Assembly: GCF_045287255.1 (NCBI RefSeq)
Contig: NZ_CP137142.1
Location: 1,798,001 to 1,862,000, forward strand
DNA: 64,000 nt
Source of the DNA: Henriciella sp045287255
Lineage (GTDB): Bacteria; Pseudomonadota; Alphaproteobacteria; Caulobacterales; Hyphomonadaceae
Direction of reading: 5' to 3'
Made by a program: the position numbers and the translations under genes
Notes under the pieces: generated by a model
Told to the model about the DNA's origin: nothing
Seen by the model: the letters and a program-made list of their open reading frames with translations, nothing else
Database searches by the model: none
Shown: positions 43,785 through 52,332 of the stretch, one piece after another
Position numbering within the stretch: the stretch's first letter is position 1
Layout of the letters: the number at the start of each line of letters is the position of its first letter

Positions 43785-44147
43785 CTAGAACTTCAGTCCG
43801 CCCTCACGGGCGGCATCTGCCAGGGCTTTCACCCGGCCATGGAACACAAAACCACCGCGGTCGAAGACAACTTCTTCAACACCGGCTTTCTTGGCGCGCT
43901 CAGCAACCGCTTTACCGACCTTTTCAGCCGCCTCGATAGTTGAGGTGGACTTCAGGCCCTTGCGCACATCTGCTTCAAGCGTCGATGCAGAGGCGAGCGT
44001 GATGCCCTTCTCGTCGTCGATGACCTGAGCAGAGATATTCTTGCCAGAACGAGCGACAGACAGGCGCAGCTTGCCTTCGGCCGTCTTGCGCAGCTTGTTG
44101 CGGTTCCGCATTGCGCGGCGCATATGTTTTTCGCGTGACGTCAACAT
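43785..44147 (-). CDS. rplR: 50S ribosomal protein L18
   Basis: The 120-residue L18 binds 5S rRNA in the central protuberance. It shows RNRNKLRKTAEGKLRLSVARSGKNISAQVIDDEKGITLASAST and the ending FDRGGFVFHGRVKALADAAREGGLKF. It lies 2 bp after rplF and 10 bp before rpsE. Confidence 0.97.
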   Translation of the reverse strand: MLTSREKHMRRAMRNRNKLRKTAEGKLRLSVARSGKNISAQVIDDEKGITLASASTLEADVRKGLKSTSTIEAAEKVGKAVAERAKKAGVEEVVFDRGGFVFHGRVKALADAAREGGLKF

Positions 44148-44149
44148 GG

Positions 44150-44761
44150 CTACTTCTTCTTGCCTTCCTTACGGCGGACATATTCGCCTTGATAACGCAC
44201 ACCCTTGCCTTTGAACGGCTCTGGGCGGCGATAGTTACGGATTTCGGCGGCAACCTGACCAACAACCTGCTTGTCAGCACCAGCGATTTCGATCTCAGTT
44301 GGCTTGGCACATTTGATTTCGATGCCTTCCGGTGCCTGGTAGATCACATCATGCGAGAAGCCGAGGGCGAGTTTGAGGTCTTTACCCTGCATTTGAGCAC
44401 GGTAACCAACACCCACCAGCTCGAGGTTCTTTTTGAACCCTTCAGCAGCGCCCTGAACCAGGTTCGAGGCGTTCGCACGTGAGGTTCCCCACATTGTGCG
44501 CGCAGAAGCATCAAGCGCCTGAGCGAAGGTCATTTTCTTGCGACCTTTCTCATCGTTGAGGCGGATTTTTTCATTCGCCGCTTCGACAAGATCTTCACGA
44601 GGATTGATCGTCAGCTCAGCGCCTTCAAGCTTGGCCGTGATAACGTCCGGCAGTTCCATCGTCAGCTGGCCTTTCGGGCCTTTTGCTGACAGGACCTGAC
44701 CTTCAATCGTTACGGTCGTACCAGACGGAACCGTGATCGGGAGTTTACCAATACGAGACAT
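44150..44761 (-). CDS. rplF: 50S ribosomal protein L6 with an internal insertion
   Basis: L6 lies near the factor-binding site of the 50S subunit. The N-terminal SRIGKLPITVPSGTTVTIEG and the end VRYQGEYVRRKEGKKK are normal, but the protein has 203 residues against about 177 in most bacteria. The extra stretch of about 25 residues is near residues 58-88 (REDLVEAANEKIRLNDEKGRK), where the first domain passes to its helix. It is charged and likely exposed on the ribosome surface. Otherwise in normal order between rpsH and rplR. Confidence 0.96.
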   Translation of the reverse strand: MSRIGKLPITVPSGTTVTIEGQVLSAKGPKGQLTMELPDVITAKLEGAELTINPREDLVEAANEKIRLNDEKGRKKMTFAQALDASARTMWGTSRANASNLVQGAAEGFKKNLELVGVGYRAQMQGKDLKLALGFSHDVIYQAPEGIEIKCAKPTEIEIAGADKQVVGQVAAEIRNYRRPEPFKGKGVRYQGEYVRRKEGKKK

Positions 44762-44777
44762 TTCCCTAGTCGCTCCC

Positions 44778-45173
44778 TTAGAAGACGCGGCAGAGAATTT
44801 CGCCGCCCACGTTTTCCGAGCGCGCGACGTTATCAGACATCACACCCTTGGACGTAGACAGGATCGAAATCCCAAGCCCGTTACGGACGAGCGGAATGTC
44901 ACTCTTGGAAGAGTAGACGCGCCGTCCAGGTTTAGATACGCGGCGGATCTCGGAGATAACCGGCGTACCATCGAAATATTTCAGCTCGATCTCAATGTTC
45001 TTGTGACCGTCTTTCTCAACCTCGGCATAGCCGCGGATGTAGCCTTCGGCCTGCAGAACGTCGAGTACGCGAGCGCGCAGTTTTGACGCCGGCGTGATCA
45101 CCTTGTCCATACCGCGCATTTGCGCGTTACGGATGCGGGTCAGCATATCGCCGAGGGGATCAGAAAATGACAT
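44778..45173 (-). CDS. rpsH: 30S ribosomal protein S8
   Basis: The 131-residue S8 is an early-binding protein of the 30S platform and, in E. coli, the translational repressor of the spc operon. It shows DPLGDMLTRIRNAQMRG, EGYIRGYAEV, and the C-terminal GLGISILSTSKGVMSDNVARSENVGGEILCRVF. It lies between rpsN and rplF. Confidence 0.97.
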   Translation of the reverse strand: MSFSDPLGDMLTRIRNAQMRGMDKVITPASKLRARVLDVLQAEGYIRGYAEVEKDGHKNIEIELKYFDGTPVISEIRRVSKPGRRVYSSKSDIPLVRNGLGISILSTSKGVMSDNVARSENVGGEILCRVF

Positions 45174-45185
45174 CGTGTTCCCTCC

Positions 45186-45491
45186 TTACCAGCTTGATTT
45201 CACGAGACCCGGGATCTTGCCGAGTGAGCCAAGCTCACGCAGCGCGATACGGGACATTTTGAGTTTACGGTAATAACCGCGCGGACGACCAGTCACTTCG
45301 CAACGGTTGCGCACACGGTTTGGCGCAGAGTTGCGAGGAAGATCTGCCAGCTTGAGACGCGCTTTGTAGCGTTCCTCGAGCGGAAGCTCTTCGTTCATGA
45401 TGATCTCTTTCAGCGCGGCACGCTTGGCGGCATACTGTTCCACCAGACGCTTACGCTTATTGTTCCGCTCAACAGCACTTTTCTTGGCCAT
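45186..45491 (-). CDS. rpsN: 30S ribosomal protein S14 (zinc-free form)
   Basis: S14 is in the 30S head. From ATG 45491 it has 101 residues, MAKKSAVERNNKRKRLVEQY to RELGSLGKIPGLVKSSW, the long zinc-independent type without the CxxC pairs. The longer frame starting at 45536 is rejected because homologues begin MAKKS. It sits between rplE and rpsH. Confidence 0.97.
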   Translation of the reverse strand: MAKKSAVERNNKRKRLVEQYAAKRAALKEIIMNEELPLEERYKARLKLADLPRNSAPNRVRNRCEVTGRPRGYYRKLKMSRIALRELGSLGKIPGLVKSSW

Positions 45492-45511
45492 GTTCGTCTT
45501 CCCTCTAAGCG

Positions 45512-46066
45512 CTAGTTCCGGAACGGGAAGCCACACTGCGCGAGCAGGCTCTTGGCTTCTTCGTTCGTCTTGGCGGTGGTACAGACAATGATGTCCATAC
45601 CGCGAATGTCATCAACATCGTCATAGTTGATCTCTGGGAACACGAGTTGTTCCTTTAGACCCATGGCGAAGTTGCCGCGACCATCAAAGCTTTTGCCATT
45701 GAGACCACGGAAATCCTTCACGCGAGGCAGCGCGATATTGGTCAGACGATCGAGGAATTCGAACATCTGATCACGGCGCAGCGTTACTTTACAACCGATC
45801 ACCATGTCCTCACGCAGCTTGAAGCCCGCGATGGACTTACGTGCTTTGGTTGCGACAGGCTTTTGACCAGCGATCTTTTCCATCTCAGCCAGAGCAGTTT
45901 TGATCTTCTTGGAGTCAGACGCAGCTTCGCCAACACCCATGTTGATCACGACCTTGTCGAGCTTCGGAATCTGCATGTCGTTCGTGTAGCCAAACTCTTC
46001 CTTGAGCTTGTCACGAATTTGCTCGTCATACTTCTTCTTCAAACGAGGTGTGTAGTCTTTAGACAT
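45512..46066 (-). CDS. rplE: 50S ribosomal protein L5
   Basis: L5 binds 5S rRNA in the central protuberance. I chose ATG 46066 (MSKDYTPRLKKKYDEQI), giving 184 residues; it overlaps the end of rplX by 8 bases. A frame extending to 46153 lies within rplX and is not real. The end GMDIIVCTTAKTNEEAKSLLAQCGFPFRN is typical. Confidence 0.97.
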   Translation of the reverse strand: MSKDYTPRLKKKYDEQIRDKLKEEFGYTNDMQIPKLDKVVINMGVGEAASDSKKIKTALAEMEKIAGQKPVATKARKSIAGFKLREDMVIGCKVTLRRDQMFEFLDRLTNIALPRVKDFRGLNGKSFDGRGNFAMGLKEQLVFPEINYDDVDDIRGMDIIVCTTAKTNEEAKSLLAQCGFPFRN

Positions 46067-46379
46067 CGAGAGACTCCCCCGAACGCTTGGCATAGCGCGT
46101 CTTGCGACCATGCTCGTCAATCTTGAACCCAACCCGTGTCGGCTTGCCATCACGTGGATCGATCAAAGCAACGTTAGAAGCCGCGATTGGCGCTTCAAAC
46201 GTGTTGATACCACCCTGTGGGTTTGCCTGAGTTGGCTTGGTGTGACGCTTCACAACATTCACGCCGCGCACAACAACGCGGTTGTCCGCTGGGATCACCT
46301 TCAGGACTTCGCCTTCGGCACCCTTGTTACGGCCCGTCAGGACCATAACGCGATCACCTTTTTTAACCTTGGAAGCCAT
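46059..46379 (-). CDS. rplX: 50S ribosomal protein L24
   Basis: The 106-residue L24 starts 50S assembly. It carries the KOW motif KKGDRVMVLTGRNKGAEGEVLKV near the N terminus and VNVVKRHTKPTQANPQGGI. It lies 2 bp after rplN and overlaps rplE by 8 bases. Confidence 0.97.
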   Translation of the reverse strand: MASKVKKGDRVMVLTGRNKGAEGEVLKVIPADNRVVVRGVNVVKRHTKPTQANPQGGINTFEAPIAASNVALIDPRDGKPTRVGFKIDEHGRKTRYAKRSGESLDV

Positions 46380-46381
46380 AA

Positions 46382-46750
46382 CTACAGCACCTCCGGCGCG
46401 AGCGAGACGATCTTCATGTGGTTCTTGGCGCGCAGTTCACGAGGAACAGGGCCAAAGATCCGTGTGCCGATCGGCTCATTGTTGTTGTTGATCAGAACAG
46501 CAGCATTGGTGTCGAAACGGATTGTAGAGCCATCTGGACGATTGATGTCCTTGGCAACCCGCACGACGACCGCCTTGCGAACTTCACCCTTTTTCACGCG
46601 GCCTGTTGGAATTGCTTCCTTGATCGAGACCACAATGATGTCACCCACGGAGGCGTAACGACGCCCGGCACCGCCCAGCACTTTAATGCACTGAACACGG
46701 CGTGCGCCGGAATTGTCGGCGACCCGCAGGTTTGATTGCATCTGAATCAT
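46382..46750 (-). CDS. rplN: 50S ribosomal protein L14
   Basis: The 122-residue L14 contacts 16S rRNA across the subunit interface. It starts MIQMQSNLRVADNSGARRVQCIKVLGG and has the usual IRFDTNAAVLINNNNEPIGTRIFGPVPRELR. Its start overlaps the rpsQ stop by 4 bases. Confidence 0.97.
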   Translation of the reverse strand: MIQMQSNLRVADNSGARRVQCIKVLGGAGRRYASVGDIIVVSIKEAIPTGRVKKGEVRKAVVVRVAKDINRPDGSTIRFDTNAAVLINNNNEPIGTRIFGPVPRELRAKNHMKIVSLAPEVL

Positions 46751-46992
46751 GCGTCGCCTCCATCAGCTGGAACAACTTCCCAGCGCTTCAGCTTTGACTT
46801 GGGCGGACACTCACGGATCATGATTGTCTGACCCTCAACAGCAGCATTGGCTTCGTCATGGGCGTGGTAACGCTTAGAACGACGCACAGTTTTCTTGAGC
46901 AGCGGGTGGAGGAAACGGCGCTCCACACGCACGATTGCGGTCTTGTCCTGCTTGGTCGAGACCACGACGCCTTCCATAACTCGTCTAGGCAT
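46747..46992 (-). CDS. rpsQ: 30S ribosomal protein S17
   Basis: The 81-residue S17 is an OB-fold primary binding protein of 16S rRNA. It shows MPRRVMEGVVVSTKQDKTAIVRVERRFLHPLLKK and IRECPPKSKLKRWEVV. It overlaps rplN by 4 bases and follows rpmC by 9 bp. Confidence 0.97.
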   Translation of the reverse strand: MPRRVMEGVVVSTKQDKTAIVRVERRFLHPLLKKTVRRSKRYHAHDEANAAVEGQTIMIRECPPKSKLKRWEVVPADGGDA

Positions 46993-47001
46993 ACTCTTCT
47001 C

Positions 47002-47208
47002 CTACGCCTCGGCGTCCGCGCGGGCCTTCTCGCGAAGGATTGTCTGAACGCGAGCAATATCGCGACGGACAACTCTGATGCGAGCGGTCTTTTCCAGTTG
47101 GCCAGTGGCTACCTGGAAGCGGAGGTTAAACTGTTCCTTCTTCAGCTGCAGGAGCTCTTCCTTCAGCTGGTCAGGGCTTTTCGAACGGAAATCAGCGGCT
47201 TTTGCCAT
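47002..47208 (-). CDS. rpmC: 50S ribosomal protein L29
   Basis: The 68-residue L29 is a helical hairpin at the tunnel exit that helps dock trigger factor and SRP. It contains LKEELLQLKKEQFNLRFQVATGQLEKTARIRVVRRDIARVQTIL. It is 3 bp after rplP. Confidence 0.96.
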   Translation of the reverse strand: MAKAADFRSKSPDQLKEELLQLKKEQFNLRFQVATGQLEKTARIRVVRRDIARVQTILREKARADAEA

Positions 47209-47211
47209 GGC

Positions 47212-47628
47212 TTAAATCCCCTCAATCCGGCGCACGATCTTGGTTTTGATCGGCAGTTTAGCGGCACCAAGACGCAGGGCTTCGAGCGCCACGTCATCTG
47301 GAACACCATCAATCTCAAACAGGATACGGCCAGGCTGAACACGGGCGACCCAACGATCGACAGAGCCCTTACCTTTACCCATCCGAACTTCAATCGGCTT
47401 GGCAGAGACAGGTGTATCCGGGAATACGCGGATCCAGACCTTACCCTGACGCTTCATCTCACGGGTGACCGCACGACGTGTCGCCTCAATCTGACGGGCC
47501 GTTACGCGCTCAGGCTCAAGAGCCTTAAGACCGAAAGACCCAAATGCGATTGAGTAACCGCCTTTGGCATTCCCGCTGATGCGGCCTTTGAAGGCCTTGC
47601 GGTATTTTGTACGCTTAGGCTGACGCAT
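47212..47628 (-). CDS. rplP: 50S ribosomal protein L16
   Basis: The 138-residue L16 is near the A-site of the peptidyl transferase centre. It shows MRQPKRTKYRKAFKGRISGNAKGG, TARQIEATRRAVTREMKRQGKVWIRVFPDTPVSAKPIEVRMGKGKG and the usual arginine that is hydroxylated in some species. It is 3 bp after rpsC. Confidence 0.97.
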   Translation of the reverse strand: MRQPKRTKYRKAFKGRISGNAKGGYSIAFGSFGLKALEPERVTARQIEATRRAVTREMKRQGKVWIRVFPDTPVSAKPIEVRMGKGKGSVDRWVARVQPGRILFEIDGVPDDVALEALRLGAAKLPIKTKIVRRIEGI

Positions 47629-47631
47629 GAC

Positions 47632-48363
47632 TTATGCTCCTGCCTGTGCGCCCGAAGCCGGGCCACGTTGGTTGCTGCTACGTGCGCGAGACTCACCAGA
47701 GTCTTCAGCGCGGCGATCGCGGGCCAGTGGATCATGCTCCATGATCTCACCCTTGTAGATCCAGATCTTGATCCCGATAATCCCGTAAGTGGTCAGCGCT
47801 TCGGCTGTACCGTAGTCGATGTCAGCGCGCAGCGTGTGCAGCGGGACAGACCCTTCGGAATACTGCTCGGTCCGGGCAATCTCAGCACCGCCAAGACGAC
47901 CAGAAACCATGATCTTGATACCCTGTGCACCCAGACGCATTGTGTTCTGGATAGAGCGCTTCATCGCACGGCGGAAAGAACCACGACGCTCAAGCTGACG
48001 GGCAATGTCTTCTGCAACCAGTGTTGCATCAAGCTCAGGCTTGCGGATCTCAACAAGGTTCACACGAACCTCGTCTTCCGTCATCTTGGACAGCTCACGG
48101 CGCAGGTTCTCAATGTCCGCACCTTTTTTACCGATCACCAGACCTGGACGGGCTGTGTGAACTGTAACCAGGCACTTCTTGTGAGGACGCTCGATGATGA
48201 TGCGGGAAATCCCGGCCTGACCAAGCTTCTTCTTGATATGCTTCTGGATGGAAAGATCCTCGTGCAGCAAACGACCAAAGTCTTCACTGTCTGCATACCA
48301 GCGGCTGTCTGCCGTCCGGTTGATGCCGAGGCGCAAACCAATCGGATTGACTTTCTGACCCAT
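47632..48363 (-). CDS. rpsC: 30S ribosomal protein S3
   Basis: The 243-residue S3 lines the mRNA entry channel and has helicase activity with S4 and S5. It begins MGQKVNPIGLRLGINRTADSRWYA, contains the KH-domain GLVIGKKGADIENLRREL, and ends with a disordered, charged tail. It overlaps rplV by one base (start in the stop). Confidence 0.97.
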   Translation of the reverse strand: MGQKVNPIGLRLGINRTADSRWYADSEDFGRLLHEDLSIQKHIKKKLGQAGISRIIIERPHKKCLVTVHTARPGLVIGKKGADIENLRRELSKMTEDEVRVNLVEIRKPELDATLVAEDIARQLERRGSFRRAMKRSIQNTMRLGAQGIKIMVSGRLGGAEIARTEQYSEGSVPLHTLRADIDYGTAEALTTYGIIGIKIWIYKGEIMEHDPLARDRRAEDSGESRARSSNQRGPASGAQAGA

Positions 48364-48752
48364 TACGCGGCCTCCGCTTCAACTGATGTGTCACGCAGAA
48401 CAATGGTGATCTGGGCGAACGGCTTCATGATCCGGGCCGCACGGCCACGGGCACGAGCACGAATACGCTTCATGACAAGGTTTTTACCGACATGGGCCTC
48501 AGCGACGACAAGGCTGTCGACATCGAGGTCATGATTATTCTCAGCATTCGCAACAGCGCTTTTCAGCAGCTTGCGAACGTCAGCCGCGGCACGCTTGCGA
48601 GAGAATTCCATCTCATCGATTGCGCGCTGCACCGGCAAGCCACGGATTTGCTGAGCCAGAAGGTTCAGCTTTTGCGGGCTGTGCTTGTACATGCGCAGAA
48701 CAGCGCGTGCCTCATTGCTTGCCTGCTTTGGAGGATTCTTGGCCTGACCCAT
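48363..48752 (-). CDS. rplV: 50S ribosomal protein L22
   Basis: The 129-residue L22 lines the exit tunnel; its beta-hairpin (VAEAHVGKNLVMKRIRARARGRAARIMKPFAQITIVL) is the site of macrolide-resistance changes. The sequence looks wild type there. It is 3 bp after rpsS and overlaps rpsC by one base. Confidence 0.97.
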   Translation of the reverse strand: MGQAKNPPKQASNEARAVLRMYKHSPQKLNLLAQQIRGLPVQRAIDEMEFSRKRAAADVRKLLKSAVANAENNHDLDVDSLVVAEAHVGKNLVMKRIRARARGRAARIMKPFAQITIVLRDTSVEAEAA

Positions 48753-48755
48753 GGC

Positions 48756-49034
48756 TTATTTCCTCTTCGCTTTTTTATCAGCGCCGTGACCGTAATAGAT
48801 ACGTGTTGGCGCAAACTCACCGAGCTTGTGGCCAACCATCTCTTCAGTCACGAGAACCGGGATGAACTTGTTGCCATTGTGGACCTGGAAGTTCAGGCCA
48901 ACAAATTGCGGCAGGATGGTCGAGCGACGCGACCAGGTCTTGATGACCTCCCGGCGCTCAGAAGCGTGGGCCTTTTCGGCCTTCTTCAGGAGGTACCCAT
49001 CAACAAATGGGCCTTTCCAGACAGAACGGGACAT
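48756..49034 (-). CDS. rpsS: 30S ribosomal protein S19
   Basis: The 92-residue S19 sits in the 30S head with S13. It shows MSRSVWKGPFVDGYLLKKAEKA, IKTWSRRSTILPQFVGLNFQVHNGNKFIPVLVTEEMVGHKLGEFAPTR. It begins 15 bp after rplB. Confidence 0.97.
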   Translation of the reverse strand: MSRSVWKGPFVDGYLLKKAEKAHASERREVIKTWSRRSTILPQFVGLNFQVHNGNKFIPVLVTEEMVGHKLGEFAPTRIYYGHGADKKAKRK

Positions 49035-49049
49035 GATCCGGCCTCTCCT

Positions 49050-49880
49050 CTAGCGTTTCGCGTTACGGCGACGGATGATCAGACGATCCGAAGCCTGCTT
49101 CTTGCGGGTTTTAGGTCCGCGGGTTTTCTTACCCCAAGGCGTCACTGGGTGACGGCCACCAGAGGATTTACCCTCACCACCACCGTGCGGGTGATCGAAT
49201 GGGTTCATAACAACACCACGCACAGACGGGCGCTTGCCCTTGTGACGCATGCGGCCAGCCTTAGACATGACCTGGTTCATGTTGTCTGGGTTAGACACCG
49301 CACCGATGGTTGCGATGCACTGATCAGGAACCATGCGAAGCTCACCAGAGGTCAGCTTGATTTGCGCATAACCTGAGTCACGACCAACCAGCTGAGCGTA
49401 GCAGCCAGCAGAGCGCACCATTTGCGCACCCTTCAGAGGCTTCATCTCAATATTGTGGATGATTGTACCAACCGGGATATTCTTCAGCGGAAGAACATTA
49501 CCCGGCTTGATGTCAGCGGTTTTGGAGCTGATCACAGTATCACCAACAGACAGACGCTGTGGCGCGATGATGTAGGATTGCTCCCCATCTTCATACTTGA
49601 TCAGAGCGATAAAAGCTGTGCGGTTTGGATCATACTCCAGACGCTCAACCGTCGCAGGCACATCCCACTTGTTCCGCTTGAAGTCGATCTTACGGTACAG
49701 GCGCTTGGCAGCACCGCCACGGCGGCGCGCAGTGATGCGACCTTTATTGTTACGACCACCAGACTTGGTCAGACCCTCTGTGAGCGCCTTGACCGGGCGG
49801 CCTTTGTGCAGCTCAGAGCGATCAACAAGAACCAGCTGACGCTGACCTGGTGACGTTGGATTATAAGTCTTCAAAGCCAT
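49050..49880 (-). CDS. rplB: 50S ribosomal protein L2
   Basis: The 276-residue L2 is needed for subunit joining and peptidyl transfer. It shows MALKTYNPTSPGQRQLVLVDR, the IALIKYEDGEQSYIIAP strand, and the C-terminal GVVMNPFDHPHGGGEGKSSGGRHPVTPWGK with the essential histidine. It follows rplW by 12 bp. Confidence 0.98.
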   Translation of the reverse strand: MALKTYNPTSPGQRQLVLVDRSELHKGRPVKALTEGLTKSGGRNNKGRITARRRGGAAKRLYRKIDFKRNKWDVPATVERLEYDPNRTAFIALIKYEDGEQSYIIAPQRLSVGDTVISSKTADIKPGNVLPLKNIPVGTIIHNIEMKPLKGAQMVRSAGCYAQLVGRDSGYAQIKLTSGELRMVPDQCIATIGAVSNPDNMNQVMSKAGRMRHKGKRPSVRGVVMNPFDHPHGGGEGKSSGGRHPVTPWGKKTRGPKTRKKQASDRLIIRRRNAKR

Positions 49881-49892
49881 CTTGCGTCTCCC

Positions 49893-50192
49893 TTACAATC
49901 CGGTCGTGATGTCGACGGACTGACCGTCCTTGAGCGTCACGATGGCCTTCTTGTAGTCAGAGCGACGACCGAGCATGCCCCGGAAGCGCTTGGTTTTACC
50001 TTTAACCAGGATCGTGTTGACCTTGGTTACGTCCACTTTGAACAGGCTCTCAACCGCTTCCTTGATCATCGGCTTGGTGGCCGTCAGAGGAACACGGAAG
50101 ATGACCTTGTTCTCTTCAGCAACCAGCGTGGATTTCTCCGTGATGATCGGCGAGAGAAGCGTGTCATAGTTATGAGGCTTGATATCAGCCAT
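49893..50192 (-). CDS. rplW: 50S ribosomal protein L23
   Basis: The 99-residue L23 is the main docking point for trigger factor and SRP at the tunnel exit. It shows YDTLLSPIITEKSTLVAEENKVIFRVPLTATKPMIKEAVESLFKVDVTKVNTILVKGK. It is 3 bp after rplD. Confidence 0.97.
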   Translation of the reverse strand: MADIKPHNYDTLLSPIITEKSTLVAEENKVIFRVPLTATKPMIKEAVESLFKVDVTKVNTILVKGKTKRFRGMLGRRSDYKKAIVTLKDGQSVDITTGL

Positions 50193-50195
50193 GGA

Positions 50196-50837
50196 TTAAG
50201 CCTCCTCTTTCGCGCCAGTGAAGCGCGCCTCGATGCCGGCCAGCGCATCCTTGGTCACAACCAGGGTCTTGCGGCGCAGGACATCATAAACATTCAGGCC
50301 AGCAACCGGCAGAACATCCACGTTTGGAATGTTGCGGGCCGCCTTGGCGAAATTGTCATCAACAGCAACACCGCCAATGATCAGAGCATTCTCAACACCC
50401 AGCTTACCCAGCTTGGCAGAGAGGTCCTTGGTTTTCGCCTCTTTCAGCTCAGCCTTGTCGAGAACGATGATCGCATCATCCTTGACCTTGGAAGACAAAG
50501 CGTGTGCCAGAGCCAGCTTGCGAACCTTCTTTGGAAGATCATGCGCATGGCTACGAACGCGAGGCCCGTGCGCAACAGCACCACCAACAAAAATGTTAGC
50601 ATTCTTGGAGCCGTGACGCGCGCCGCCAGAACCTTTCTGACGGATGTATTTCTTGGTCGTGACAGAAACGTCACCACGCTCTTGCGTCTTGTGTGTACCA
50701 GCCTGGCGCTTAGCCAGTTGCCAGCGAACGGTACGCTGCAGGATGTCACCGCGAATCTCTTCAACACCAAAAATAGCGTCATCGAGGGTCGCTTTGCCCG
50801 CAGCCTTTCCGTCCAGGGTTTTGACGGCGAGTTCCAT
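50196..50837 (-). CDS. rplD: 50S ribosomal protein L4
   Basis: The 213-residue L4 helps form the tunnel constriction and, in E. coli, represses the S10 operon. It shows GDVSVTTKKYIRQKGSGGARHGSKNANIFVGGAVAHGPRVRSHAHDLPKKVRKLAL. Its start overlaps the rplC stop by one base. Confidence 0.97.
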   Translation of the reverse strand: MELAVKTLDGKAAGKATLDDAIFGVEEIRGDILQRTVRWQLAKRQAGTHKTQERGDVSVTTKKYIRQKGSGGARHGSKNANIFVGGAVAHGPRVRSHAHDLPKKVRKLALAHALSSKVKDDAIIVLDKAELKEAKTKDLSAKLGKLGVENALIIGGVAVDDNFAKAARNIPNVDVLPVAGLNVYDVLRRKTLVVTKDALAGIEARFTGAKEEA

Positions 50838-51874
50838 TATTCACCACCCTCTTTGAGAAGTTTCTTCAACAGGTCCTGATCGACCTTCGCGCGCGGTTGA
50901 CCGCCCGCAAGAATGTCTTTGGCCTGACCAACCCAGTCCTCGTTCGCGGCATCTTCAGTGACACCAAGCTCTTCGAGAACCGCATTACGCTCAGCTTCGT
51001 CAGCATTCACAAACGCAGAGAGTGAGCCATAGCCCTTCTCTTTCAGCGCTTCTTCAGTCTTTGGACCAATGCCATCGACGAGAACAATATTGTCTGCGGC
51101 TGTACCTTCGATTTTCACGCCACCATCTGCTGCAGCTGCTGGCGCCTTGAAGGAACCATCAACCGGTGCATCAGCGTGAAGCGCCTTCTTCACCGCGTCG
51201 CGAACCTCAACGTAAGACCCCTCAGCACCCGGGATCGCACCCTTAACCAGGATCAGACCACGCTCAGCATCTGTGCGAACGATTTCGAGGTTCTGAACTG
51301 TGACGCGCTCGACACCGTAGTGACCAGCCATCTTCTTACCTTTGAAGACCTTACCCGGGTCTTGGCACTGACCAGTAGAACCATGCGAACGGTGAGAGAT
51401 AGACACACCGTGAGAGGCCCGCAGACCACCAAAGTTCCAGCGCTTCATCGCACCAGCAAAGCCTTTACCGATGGTCACACCAGCAACGTCAACTTTTTGA
51501 CCCGGAACAAAGTGATCAGCCTGAACCTCAGCACCGAGATCCGGCAGAGCCGTTTCGTCTTTAATGCGGAACTCAACAACCTTACGCTTCGGCGCAACGC
51601 CTGCTTTCGCAAACTGCTCGCGCTGAGCCTTCGGTGTGCGCTTGGCTTTCTTTTCGCCCGCGCCCATCACAATGGCTTTATAATTGTCGTTACGAACGGT
51701 GTCGCCACCCTTCTTGGTCTTAACGGCGCGGTCTTCATTGGTGCGGTGACCAACAACCTGACAACCGTCGAGCGAGAGAACAGTCACAGGAACGTGACGG
51801 CCTTCGTCGCTAAAGATACGCGTCATGCCCAGCTTGCGAGCAAGAACGCCTGTACGCTGTGCCGGAAGAGCCAT
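50837..51874 (-). CDS. rplC: 50S ribosomal protein L3 with a C-terminal helix-hairpin-helix extension
   Basis: L3 is one of the first proteins to bind 23S rRNA. Residues 1-245 form a normal L3 (GVLARKLGMTRIF, HRSHGSTGQCQDPGKVFKGKKMAGHYG, the glutamine methylation region included). The protein goes on for 100 residues that ordinary L3 lacks: a linker of Ala and Gly, then NIVLVDGIGPKTEEALKEKGYGSLSAFV (about 262-289), which is a helix-hairpin-helix motif, and a helical end. The frame is continuous, and rplD starts exactly at its stop, so this is not a sequencing join. Function of the tail is unknown. Confidence 0.95.
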   Translation of the reverse strand: MALPAQRTGVLARKLGMTRIFSDEGRHVPVTVLSLDGCQVVGHRTNEDRAVKTKKGGDTVRNDNYKAIVMGAGEKKAKRTPKAQREQFAKAGVAPKRKVVEFRIKDETALPDLGAEVQADHFVPGQKVDVAGVTIGKGFAGAMKRWNFGGLRASHGVSISHRSHGSTGQCQDPGKVFKGKKMAGHYGVERVTVQNLEIVRTDAERGLILVKGAIPGAEGSYVEVRDAVKKALHADAPVDGSFKAPAAAADGGVKIEGTAADNIVLVDGIGPKTEEALKEKGYGSLSAFVNADEAERNAVLEELGVTEDAANEDWVGQAKDILAGGQPRAKVDQDLLKKLLKEGGE

Positions 51875-52194
51875 TAGCGCGCTCCCTCGAGTTTAATCTC
51901 AATACCGACACCAGCAGACAGGTCGAGCTTCATCAGCGCGTCGACAGTTTGCGGGGTTGGGTCAACAATATCGAGGATACGCTTGTGCGTACGGATCTCG
52001 AATTGCTCGCGAGACTTTTTGTTGACGTGGGGAGAGCGATTAACAGTAAAGCGCTCCATGCGGGTTGGAAGCGGGATTGGACCACGCACTTCCGCGCCAG
52101 TGCGCTTGGCTGTCGAAACGATTTCACGCGCCGACAAGTCCAGCGCGCGGTGGTCGAAGGCTTTCAGCCTGATCCGTATATTCTGTTTTTCCAT
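51874..52194 (-). CDS. rpsJ: 30S ribosomal protein S10
   Basis: S10 (NusE) serves in the 30S head and in transcription antitermination with NusB. From ATG 52194 it has 106 residues: MEKQNIRIRLKAFDHRALDLSAREIVSTAKRTGAEVRGPIPLPTRMERFTVNRSPHVNKKSREQFEIRTHKR. An in-frame extension to 52305 has no similarity to S10. It heads the S10 operon behind the promoter at 52333-52361 and overlaps rplC by one base. Confidence 0.97.
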   Translation of the reverse strand: MEKQNIRIRLKAFDHRALDLSAREIVSTAKRTGAEVRGPIPLPTRMERFTVNRSPHVNKKSREQFEIRTHKRILDIVDPTPQTVDALMKLDLSAGVGIEIKLEGAR

Positions 52195-52332
52195 CCTGCG
52201 ATGTCCGTTCACAATAAAACCACATATCAAGGCAGCACGCGGGACGTGCGCCCAGACACGAGGAAATCCAGTTGTCCGTTTCTTCAGCCAGCGTTCGCCA
52301 TTCAAGGCGCAGCCTGACTATCGAAGTGGTGG

